Source of the DNA: Methylobacterium sp. GXS13
Lineage (GTDB): Bacteria; Pseudomonadota; Alphaproteobacteria; Rhizobiales; Beijerinckiaceae
NCBI RefSeq assembly: GCF_001455965.1
Contig: NZ_LKKO01000034.1
Location: 1 to 64,000, forward strand
Length of the DNA: 64,000 bases
Direction: 5' to 3'
The translations under genes and the position numbers were made by a program. This document shows positions 55,354 to 62,709 of the stretch, one piece after another; the stretch's first letter is position 1, and every line of letters begins with the position of its first letter. Below the pieces are notes generated by a model. The model was given only the letters and a program-made list of their open reading frames with translations, did not search any database and was not told where the DNA came from.

Positions 55354-56679
55354 ATGACCGAGACCGAGACCCTTTTCGCCCCCGCAAGCGGTTTCGGCCG
55401 TGCCGCCGTCTCGGTGATCCGGGTGAGCGGGCCGGCCGCCGGGCCGGTGCTCGTTGCCTTGAGCGGTCCTCTGCCCCCGCCCCGCCGGCTGTCCCTGCGA
55501 ACCCTGCGGGATCCCGCCGACGGCATGGAACTCGACCGAGCCCTGGTCGCGTGGTTCCCCGGTCCCGGCACCTATAGCGGCGAGGACATGGCCGAGTTCC
55601 ACCTCCATGGCGGAACGGCGGTACGCATGGGGGTGCTCACCGCCCTGGCCCGGATGCCGGGATCCCCGGCCGGCGGGCCGGGGGCCTTCACCCGCCGGGC
55701 GGTGCTCAACGGCCGGATGGACTTGGCCGAGGCCGAGGCGGTGGCCGACCTGATCGACGCCGAGACCGAGGGGCAGCGCCGCCAGGCCCTGCGTCAGCTC
55801 GACGGCGCGCTCAGCCGGCAGGTCGCGGCTTGGCGAGACGAGGCGATCGATTGCCTCGCGGCTGCGGAAGCCGCCCTCGATTTTTCCGATGAAGGCGATG
55901 TCGACGACGCCGGCCTCGACGCCGCCCTGTACAGCCGCGCCGCCGCCCTGCGCCAAGCCATCGCTACCGCGCTGCACGACGGCCGCCGGGGCGAGCGCCT
56001 GCGCGACGGCTTTTTCGTCGTGCTGGCCGGCGCACCCAATGCCGGAAAATCGACCTTGCTGAACGCGTTGAGCCGGCGCGACGTGGCAATCGTATCGGAC
56101 GTCCCGGGCACCACGCGGGACGCCATCGAGGTGCGCCTCGACCTCGGCGGCCTTCCGGTCGTTCTGGTCGATACCGCGGGCCTGCGCGATACAGCCGAGC
56201 CGGTGGAGGCCGAAGGCATCCGCCGCAGCCGTGCCCGCATCGGGACCGCGGATTTGGTTCTAGCCCTCGTCCCCCCGGATGGCGTGATGCCGGATCTCAG
56301 TGAGGCGAGGGTTCGGACACTCCCGGTCCACACAAAGGCCGATCTTTTTGCCGGCTCACCACAAGCTGTGCCGCCCGGCGCCCTCGCCGTCTCGGCACGG
56401 ACTGGGGCCGGCATGGAAGCGCTTCTCGATGCGATCCAGGGGGAGCTGGAGGCCGGACTCGGTGCAGGCGACGCGCTGGTCACCCGCGCCCGCCACCGGG
56501 CGGCGCTTGAGAGCTGCATCGGGCATCTCGACCGGTTGCTCGCCAGCGAGGGGACCCTGCCTGAACTCGCCGTCGAGGATCTGCGGCTCGCCGTCCGGTC
56601 CCTCGGCGAGGTCGGCGGCCATGTCGGCGTCGAGGATGTCCTGGACCGGCTGTTTTCGGGCTTCTGTATCGGAAAATAA
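55354..56679 (+). CDS. mnmE: tRNA modification GTPase MnmE
   Basis: With MnmG it installs the 5-carboxymethylaminomethyl group on U34 of certain tRNAs. The 441-residue protein starts at the ATG at 55354. The N-terminal tetrahydrofolate-binding domain has GTYSGEDMAEFHLHGG and GAFTRRAVLNGRMDL; the inserted G domain has GAPNAGKST near residue 226, DVPGTTRD and DTAGLRDT; the C-terminus ends in FCIGK with the conserved Cys. mnmG and parAB, which often follow, are not downstream here. Confidence 0.97.
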   Translation: MTETETLFAPASGFGRAAVSVIRVSGPAAGPVLVALSGPLPPPRRLSLRTLRDPADGMELDRALVAWFPGPGTYSGEDMAEFHLHGGTAVRMGVLTALARMPGSPAGGPGAFTRRAVLNGRMDLAEAEAVADLIDAETEGQRRQALRQLDGALSRQVAAWRDEAIDCLAAAEAALDFSDEGDVDDAGLDAALYSRAAALRQAIATALHDGRRGERLRDGFFVVLAGAPNAGKSTLLNALSRRDVAIVSDVPGTTRDAIEVRLDLGGLPVVLVDTAGLRDTAEPVEAEGIRRSRARIGTADLVLALVPPDGVMPDLSEARVRTLPVHTKADLFAGSPQAVPPGALAVSARTGAGMEALLDAIQGELEAGLGAGDALVTRARHRAALESCIGHLDRLLASEGTLPELAVEDLRLAVRSLGEVGGHVGVEDVLDRLFSGFCIGK

Positions 56680-56917
56680 GTTATATAGCCGGCATATCGA
56701 TTGGCGAAGGCTGTCTTCAAAGCTGCTGGCGATGCGTCTGGAAGGGTCTTTCCCGCCCGCGTCCTCATCCCAGGGCGTCCGCGCATAGTGCAGGACCCGA
56801 AGGAGCGCCTCGGACGTCATCACGATCCGTGAGAGCGGTCGTCGAATCTGGCTGCGCGCGCATCGCAGGATGCGGAAGCAGTCTGGACTTCTGGGTCTCG
56901 AACCGCGAGCGATCGAC

Positions 56918-57430
56918 CTAGTGCGGGATGCGCAGGATCCGCGGGCGCCAGATCCCCAGGGCGACATTGGCCGTCGCCACCGCCAGCAGCACCCACAGCG
57001 TGCCACGCTCCCCCTCGAGCGAGCGGGCCAAGGCTGCGGGATCGACCAGACCAGCCAGCGCCCGGGCGCTCATCTCGGCCTCCCGCCGCATCGGCCCCTG
57101 CACGTAGACCAGGCCGCCCTCGAACATCAGGACGCCGGTGGCGAGCTTGATCCAGGCCCAGCCGGCATTGAGATAGGCTCGGTTAATCGCCATCGCCAAC
57201 AGGCCCGACAGCAGGGTCGCGGCCAGCGATGGCAGGAACACCCAGGTGGCGACGGCCCCCATGGCACCCCGGATGGCCGCGTAACCCGGCAGCGCGGCCG
57301 GTGTCGGGGCAAGGGCCAGCAGGACCACCAGGGCCGCCATCGCCCCCAGCACCCCGGCGGACCCCATCGTGTGCAGGAATTTCAGGACGCGTCGCACGAC
57401 GTCTCGGCCCTTACCGCTCAGGCCGAGCAT
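56918..57430 (-). CDS. DUF2269-like integral membrane protein
   Basis: A 170-residue protein from the ATG at 57428-57430 (MLGLSGKGRDVV); a longer frame upstream is not conserved-looking. It begins RRVLKFLHTMGSAGVLGAMA and has four membrane segments (about 22-42, 60-80, 92-110 and 145-163); the second-third region is WVFLPSLAATLLSGLLAMAI, and a soluble loop contains GPMRREAEMSARA. This resembles DUF2269 and related predicted membrane proteins of unknown function. It is followed closely, on the same strand, by nothing in the window; the ABC-F gene lies just upstream with a 52-bp gap. Confidence 0.7.
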   Translation of the reverse strand: MLGLSGKGRDVVRRVLKFLHTMGSAGVLGAMAALVVLLALAPTPAALPGYAAIRGAMGAVATWVFLPSLAATLLSGLLAMAINRAYLNAGWAWIKLATGVLMFEGGLVYVQGPMRREAEMSARALAGLVDPAALARSLEGERGTLWVLLAVATANVALGIWRPRILRIPH

Positions 57431-57482
57431 AGCGCCGGAAATCCGGCGCGGGAGCGGCCCGAAGGTCGCGGCCGGGTGTCCC

Positions 57483-59105
57483 TCAGCTGCGCAGGCCCGG
57501 TGCCTCCTGGCCGGTGCGGGCCACGTATTCGGTGTAGCCGCCGCCATATTGGTGGATGCCGTCGGGGGTCACCTCCAGCACCCGGTTCGACAGGGCCCCC
57601 AGGAAGTGGCGATCGTGGGAGACGAACAGCATCGTGCCCTCGTAGGCGCCGAGCGCCGCGATCAGCATCTCCTTGGTGCCCATGTCGAGGTGGTTGGTCG
57701 GTTCGTCGAGCACGAGGAAGTTCGGCGGGTCGTAGAGCATCAGCGCCATGACCAGACGGGCCTTCTCGCCCCCCGAGAGCACCCGGCAGCGCTTCTCGAC
57801 ATCGTCACCCGAGAAGCCGAAGCAGCCGGCAAGCGCCCGCAGCGAGCCCTGGCCTGCTTGCGGGAAGGCGTCCTCCAGGGTTTGGAACACGGTGCGGTCG
57901 CCGTCGAGCAGGTCCATGGCGTGCTGGGCGAAGTAGCCGAGCTTGACGCTGCCGCCAACCGTGACCGAGCCGTCATCCGGCTCGGTGGTGCCGGTGACGA
58001 GCTTCAAGAGCGTCGACTTGCCGGCGCCGTTGATCCCCATCACGCACCAGCGCTCGCGGCGCCGAACCGAGAAGTCGAGGCCCTCGTAGATCGTGCGGCT
58101 GCCGTAGCGCTTGTGCACGCCCTTGAGCATCACGACGTCGTCGCCCGAGCGCGGCGCCGGCTGGAACTCGAAGGCCACGGATTGCCGGCGCCGGGGCGGC
58201 TCGACGCGCTCGATCTTGTCGAGCTTCTTCACCCGGCTCTGGACCTGGGCGGCGTGGGAGGCCCGGGCCTTGAACCGCTCGATGAAGGCGATCTCCTTGG
58301 CGAGCATCGCCTGCTGGCGCTCGAACTGCGCCTGCTGCTGCGCCTCGTTCAGCTTCCGCTGCTCCTCGTAGAAGGCATAATCACCCGAGAAGGTGGTGAG
58401 CGCGCCGCCGTCGATCTCGATCACCTTGGTGACGATGCGGTTCATGAACTCGCGGTCGTGCGAGGTCATCAGCAGGGCGCCGTCATAGGCCTTCAGGAAC
58501 GATTCGAGCCAGATCAGGCTCTCCAGGTCCAAGTGGTTGGAGGGCTCGTCGAGCAGCATCACGTCCGGGCGCATCAGGAGGATGCGGGCCAGCGCCACGC
58601 GCATCTTCCAGCCCCCCGACAGGGCGCCGACGTCGCCCTCCATCATCTCCTGGCTGAAGCTGAGGCCGTCGAGCACCTCGCGGGCCCGGCCCTCCAGGGC
58701 GTAGCCGTCGAGCTCCTCGAACCGGGCCTGGACCTCGCCGTAGCGCTCCACCAGGGCGTCCATCTCGTCGGCGCGGTCGGGATCGGCGACGGCTTCACCG
58801 AGCTCGGCGAGCTCGGCCGCCACGGCGCTCACCGGCCCGGCGCCGTCCATCACCTCGGTGACCACGCTGCGGCCGGACATCTCGCCGACATCCTGGCTGA
58901 AATACCCGATGGTGATGCCCCGGTCGGCGGAAACCTGGCCCTCGTCGGGCTGCTCCTGGCCGATGATCATCCGGAACAGGGTGGTCTTGCCGGCCCCGTT
59001 GGGACCCACGAGCCCGATCTTCTCGCCCCGCTGCAGGGCGGCCGAAGCCTCGATGAAGACGAGCTGCCGCCCGTTCTGCTTGGTGATTTTGTCCAGGCGT
59101 ATCAT
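57483..59105 (-). CDS. ABC-F family ATPase
   Basis: A 540-residue soluble protein with two tandem ABC domains and no membrane segments. It starts at the ATG at 59103-59105. Domain 1: Walker A GPNGAGKTT, signature LSGGWKMRVALAR, Walker B LLLDEPSNHLDL. A charged linker follows (about 240-320; RFKARASHAAQVQSRVKKLD). Domain 2: GINGAGKSTLLK, signature LSGGEKARLVMAL, LVLDEPTNHLDM. It is closest to the YbiT-type branch. ABC-F proteins bind the ribosomal E site and modulate translation or resistance to ribosome-targeting drugs. No neighbours suggest a special role. Confidence 0.93.
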   Translation of the reverse strand: MIRLDKITKQNGRQLVFIEASAALQRGEKIGLVGPNGAGKTTLFRMIIGQEQPDEGQVSADRGITIGYFSQDVGEMSGRSVVTEVMDGAGPVSAVAAELAELGEAVADPDRADEMDALVERYGEVQARFEELDGYALEGRAREVLDGLSFSQEMMEGDVGALSGGWKMRVALARILLMRPDVMLLDEPSNHLDLESLIWLESFLKAYDGALLMTSHDREFMNRIVTKVIEIDGGALTTFSGDYAFYEEQRKLNEAQQQAQFERQQAMLAKEIAFIERFKARASHAAQVQSRVKKLDKIERVEPPRRRQSVAFEFQPAPRSGDDVVMLKGVHKRYGSRTIYEGLDFSVRRRERWCVMGINGAGKSTLLKLVTGTTEPDDGSVTVGGSVKLGYFAQHAMDLLDGDRTVFQTLEDAFPQAGQGSLRALAGCFGFSGDDVEKRCRVLSGGEKARLVMALMLYDPPNFLVLDEPTNHLDMGTKEMLIAALGAYEGTMLFVSHDRHFLGALSNRVLEVTPDGIHQYGGGYTEYVARTGQEAPGLRS

Positions 59106-59344
59106 GAAGGGCGGTTGCCGTGTCCGGGGAAGGTCGCTCCGGGCCGCTTACGGCATGGATCGAGACGGCGCAAAGACGGAGCCGGAATCACGGGCGTCCG
59201 GATGCCTCACACGACGTCGGTCGCGGACCGGGAGCCAAGCGCCGGCTGGGCCGTTGCCCCGCGCCATGCCTTCGGTTGGGCATCATCGTCTTCTAGACGC
59301 CGGCGAAGACCTTTCGGGCCGATGCCCCTGAGACGAGGACCACG

Positions 59345-59605
59345 ATGCTGTTCGGTTGGTGGAAGACGAGCCTCGACATGGCCATGCTGGGCCTCGAGGC
59401 GCAGGGGGTGATCGCCCAGCGCATGGCGATGTTCGCGGTGGGCGGCCCGGCCGCGCAGATCGAGGCGCAGCGCATGGTGACCGAGAAGATCATGGCGGCC
59501 AGCGAAGCGGCCCTGATGGTCGCCTCCGGCGCCTCGAACAGCAAGGTGATCCGCAGCTACCGCCGGAAGGTCCAGGCCAACGCCAAGCGGCTGAGCAAGG
59601 GCTGA
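59345..59605 (+). CDS. Small conserved-looking hypothetical protein
   Basis: An 86-residue protein from the ATG at 59345. It has an amphipathic, Ala/Met-rich helical character throughout (VIAQRMAMFAVGGPAAQIEA, then ITEKIMAASEAALMVASGAS-type helix) and a basic C-terminus (IRSYRRKVQANAKRLSKG). There is no signal peptide. It may be a phasin-like or DNA-associated small protein, but I cannot assign a family. It stands alone between two minus-strand genes. Confidence 0.65.
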   Translation: MLFGWWKTSLDMAMLGLEAQGVIAQRMAMFAVGGPAAQIEAQRMVTEKIMAASEAALMVASGASNSKVIRSYRRKVQANAKRLSKG

Positions 59606-59643
59606 TTTCTCCCAGGTCGGAGGTTCTCCGACCAACTCCGCAC

Positions 59644-60042
59644 TTAGGAAAGAAGCTTCGCCGCCTCTCCTTGCCGAGACAGCAGCGCTACAGCCGCCCG
59701 TTCGAACGAGACGAAGGTCTCGCCGCCGAGACAGCGGCCTTCATGGGCGATGACACCGTCGGCGAAGTCGCCGCCGGCCTCGAGCAGCCCGAGCCCGGCT
59801 TCTACGGCGGGCCGGTTCATGGTGACGTTCCCGGTCTCGAGCAACGCGCGCAGCGCGGATGCCACATCCGCGATCGCGAGCTTGGCCCCGCGCCGGAGGA
59901 TCCAGACCAGCTCGCACAGGCACGGTAACGGGATCGCGATCGTGGTCGCATCCATGAGCAGCTTCCGCGCCGTGCGGCCCTGCTCAGGATCGTCCATCAG
60001 GATCGCCCAGGCCAACACGTTGGTATCGACGGCGATGTTCAT
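59644..60042 (-). CDS. vapC: VapC family PIN-domain toxin
   Basis: A 132-residue PIN RNase. The start is the ATG at 60040-60042, overlapping the antitoxin stop by four bases (ATGA). The acidic active-site residues are the Asp in AVDTNVLAWA (residue 6), the Glu in CELVWIL and the C-terminal Asp in GDFADGVIA. The frame is intact. VapC toxins cleave initiator tRNA or other RNAs when freed from VapB. Confidence 0.92.
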   Translation of the reverse strand: MNIAVDTNVLAWAILMDDPEQGRTARKLLMDATTIAIPLPCLCELVWILRRGAKLAIADVASALRALLETGNVTMNRPAVEAGLGLLEAGGDFADGVIAHEGRCLGGETFVSFERAAVALLSRQGEAAKLLS

Positions 60043-60305
60043 GCGTCGTCCGGCACGCCGGACCAGCCCGCTTCAGCAATGGCGTTCATCGCCTCGATCG
60101 TCAGAGGCTTGTCCAGCGTCACTTTTCCATCGAGGGCATGGAGGAACTTGTCGATCGTGCCGGATGGCCGGGCCGCCCGCACGCGCAACTCACCACCAGG
60201 CAGTTTCTCGAAGTCGATTCGCTCCCCGGGTTTGATGCCGAGGTGCCGTAGCAGGTCACGTTTCAGGGTGACCTGTCCTTTCGCCGTCACGGCGAGGGAC
60301 GCCAT
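60039..60305 (-). CDS. vapB: VapB family AbrB-type antitoxin
   Basis: An 88-residue protein. The ATG at 60303-60305 is preferred because GGAG lies 6 bases before it; ATGs at 60317 and 60320 are upstream alternatives. The N-terminal swapped-hairpin AbrB domain reads AVTAKGQVTLKRDLLRHLGI and GERIDFEKLPGGELRV; the C-terminal half (about 50-88) is the VapC-binding part. It represses its own promoter and neutralises VapC encoded just downstream. Confidence 0.92.
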   Translation of the reverse strand: MASLAVTAKGQVTLKRDLLRHLGIKPGERIDFEKLPGGELRVRAARPSGTIDKFLHALDGKVTLDKPLTIEAMNAIAEAGWSGVPDDA

Positions 60306-60509
60306 CGCGCTCTCCATCATTCGGACCGGATCGAACGGGAATGCGAAACGACATGCGCGTCAAGCCTGGAGCCCTGTCGCCAGGATGCCGGAGGGGGCAA
60401 GACGGTCCCGGCCAATGCCCTTCGCTGAGACCGCTCGTGAGAGGGGACGCTGGACGGGGAGCTTTCGCCGTCCTCGCTTCGCTACGCTCGCGGAAGCCCT
60501 GAGCCAGCC

Positions 60510-61415
60510 TCAGTTGTTCGCCGTCCGGAACGTGTCGCAGGCCTTGGTCTGACCGCTCTTGTAGCCGGCGGTGAACCAGCGCTGGCGCTGGGCCGAGGAG
60601 CCGTGGGTGAAGGAATCCGGCACCACGTAGCCCTGCGAGCGCTTCTGCAGCGAATCGTCGCCGATCTGGGCGGCGGCGTTCAGGGCCTCGTCGATGTCGC
60701 CCTGCTCCAGCTCGGCGTACTTGTCGTTGGAGTTCTTGGCCCAGACACCGGCGAGGCAATCGGCCATCAACTCGATCCGCACCGACAGGGCGTTCGCCTC
60801 GGTCTTGCTGGAGGCCTGCTGCTGGCGGGCCTGGACCTTGCCGAGAATGCCGAGCACGTCCTGGACGTGATGGCCGACCTCGTGGGCGATGACGTAGGCG
60901 TAGGCGAAGTCACCCTTCACGCCGAACTTGGTCGCCATCTCCTTGAAGAAGCCGGTGTCGAGATAGACCTTCTTGTCCAGCGGGCAGTAGAACGGCCCCA
61001 TGGCAGCCTGGGCCGAGCCGCAGCCCGAGCGGGTGCCGCCGGTATAGAGCACTAGGGTGGTCGGAGTGTATTGCTTGCCGGTCTGCTGGGGCAGGATCTG
61101 GCTCCACACATCCTCGGTGTTGCCCAGGATTTTCGAGGCGAACCGGCCGCTCTCGTCCGTCGGCGCCTGGCGCCGCTTGGACTGGGTCTGCGGGTCGGCC
61201 TGCTGCTCCTGCTGGCCGCCGCGGCCGATCTGCTGGGCGCCGCCGATCAGGATCGCGGGGTTGATGCCGGTGAAGTAGCCGATGATCATCAGCACCACGA
61301 TGGTGCCGATCCCGAGGCCGCCCGCGCCGCCGCCCGGGAAGCCCATGCCACCGCCGCCACCCTCTCCGCGGCGATCCTCGACGTTGTCGGAGCTGCGTAG
61401 ATCGTCCCAGCGCAT
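60510..61415 (-). CDS. Neutral zinc metallopeptidase, YpfJ family
   Basis: A 301-residue protein from the ATG at 61413-61415. A Gly-rich N-terminus, one membrane segment at about residues 33-50 (IGTIVVLMIIGYFTG), a Gln-rich linker, then the peptidase domain: H178-E-x-x-H182 in VIAHEVGHHVQDVLG and the third-ligand Glu in RIELMADCLAGVWA. YpfJ-type proteins are predicted inner-membrane-anchored metallopeptidases of unknown substrate. A full-length, normal member. Confidence 0.93.
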   Translation of the reverse strand: MRWDDLRSSDNVEDRRGEGGGGGMGFPGGGAGGLGIGTIVVLMIIGYFTGINPAILIGGAQQIGRGGQQEQQADPQTQSKRRQAPTDESGRFASKILGNTEDVWSQILPQQTGKQYTPTTLVLYTGGTRSGCGSAQAAMGPFYCPLDKKVYLDTGFFKEMATKFGVKGDFAYAYVIAHEVGHHVQDVLGILGKVQARQQQASSKTEANALSVRIELMADCLAGVWAKNSNDKYAELEQGDIDEALNAAAQIGDDSLQKRSQGYVVPDSFTHGSSAQRQRWFTAGYKSGQTKACDTFRTANN

Positions 61416-61542
61416 GGTCCCGTCCTGATGCCGCGCAGGAGGGCGCGGTCCTAACTCTGCATCGCCCGTGTCCGAAAGCCGCAGACAGCGTTCCGGACGA
61501 AGCTCTAATGACGGGAGGGAACGCCCGGTTCCGCGCCTGCCG

Positions 61543-62427
61543 TCAAGCTTTCCCGTCCAGGAGCCCGCGCAGGGCGCGGAAATCGCGCCAGGCCAGGCGC
61601 TTCTGGACCGGTTGGCGCAGCAGGAAGGCCGGGTGGAGCGTGGCCAGCAGCTTCGCCTCGCGGGTCGGCAGCTTGTACGGGAACAGCCGGCCGCGGGTCC
61701 GCAGAATGCCGTCCTTCGTGCCGGTCAGGGTCTGGGTCGCCGGGGCGCCGAGGCAGACGATCACCTCCGGGTCCACCAGCTCGATCTGGCGCTCGACGAA
61801 GGGCCGGCACACCGCCACTTCCTGGGGGGTCGGGTTGCGGTTGCCCGGGGGCCGCCAGGGGACGATGTTGCCGATATAGGCGCTGGTCCGGTCGAGGCCG
61901 ATCGCCGCCATCATCTTGTCGAGGAGCTGGCCCGAGCGGCCCATGAACGGCTTGCCGATCCGGTCCTCGTCCGCGCCCGGCGCCTCGCCGAGAAACATCA
62001 CCCGGGCCTCGGGGTTGCCGTCGGCGAAGACCAGGTTCTTGGCGGTGAAGCGCAGCGGGCAAGCGTCGAAATCCGCCAGGATCTTTTCCAGCTCGTCGAG
62101 GCTCTTGGCCTCCCGGGCCCGGGCCCGGGCATCGCTCGCCGCTTCGTCCGGCTGGGCGCTCGCCGCCCGCCCGAAGGTGCTGGGCGGGGCTGCCGGCGGC
62201 GGTGAGCCCGGGGGCGGTACGAGCAAATGGGACTGGACAGGAACGGGCCGGGCCGCCGCGGCCGGGCGCCGGGGCGCCCGCAGGGTCGGCGCCGGCGTGT
62301 CGGCCTCGCCGAAGCGGTCATGCGGCTGCTCGTCCAGGATCGCGTCGGCGCCGGCCTCCACGTGGAAATCGAGATAGGCGATGAGGTCGGCTTGCGCGTC
62401 GTTGGGGCTCGGCATGCTGATCAGCAT
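61543..62427 (-). CDS. Uracil-DNA glycosylase, family 4-like
   Basis: A 294-residue base-excision-repair enzyme that removes uracil from DNA. It starts at the ATG at 62425-62427 (or 62413-62415). A Pro/Ala-rich N-terminus (about 40-105) precedes the domain. Motif A is LGEAPGADEDRIGKPFMGR, motif B is LHPAFLLRQP, and NIVPWRPPGNRNPTPQE lies between. Family 4 enzymes bind a [4Fe-4S] cluster with four Cys, the first two spaced C-x-x-C. Here only the second of that pair is present (FDACPL), with the later Cys in AVCRPF and VIVCLG. Such a variant may still bind a cluster; see the finding. Confidence 0.9.
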   Translation of the reverse strand: MLISMPSPNDAQADLIAYLDFHVEAGADAILDEQPHDRFGEADTPAPTLRAPRRPAAAARPVPVQSHLLVPPPGSPPPAAPPSTFGRAASAQPDEAASDARARAREAKSLDELEKILADFDACPLRFTAKNLVFADGNPEARVMFLGEAPGADEDRIGKPFMGRSGQLLDKMMAAIGLDRTSAYIGNIVPWRPPGNRNPTPQEVAVCRPFVERQIELVDPEVIVCLGAPATQTLTGTKDGILRTRGRLFPYKLPTREAKLLATLHPAFLLRQPVQKRLAWRDFRALRGLLDGKA

Positions 62428-62709
62428 GTGGGGCGCTCAATGCCTGTGGACAACTCTTGAAACCCGCTCGACGCCAAGGACTTGCGTGACCGAACCGCGC
62501 GGCCCCGGACGCCGGTCCATGCCCGTCGGTTACCACTGAGTCGCCCCGAGCCCGTCCGCATTCCCCACCCATGCGGCATAGGGGAGCTTTCGCTCAAGTC
62601 CGGGCTCCGGCAGCTTGCCTTTCCAGCTTGGAATCGCTTGAGACGGCAGCACGCAATGCCGATCCGGCAACGGATCGGGCCAATCGACAAGAAAACAGGA
62701 GGCTCGACG

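Noticed and set aside
56356..56820. Minus-strand frame beginning MTSEALLRVLHYARTPWD in the gap after mnmE
   Set aside because: Its first part looks protein-like, but it continues antisense into mnmE without a recognisable domain or a ribosome-binding site.
62352..62366. CTCCACGTGGAAATC as a third parS-like site
   Set aside because: Only the CACGTG core and a few flanking bases fit; it lies inside the glycosylase coding sequence.
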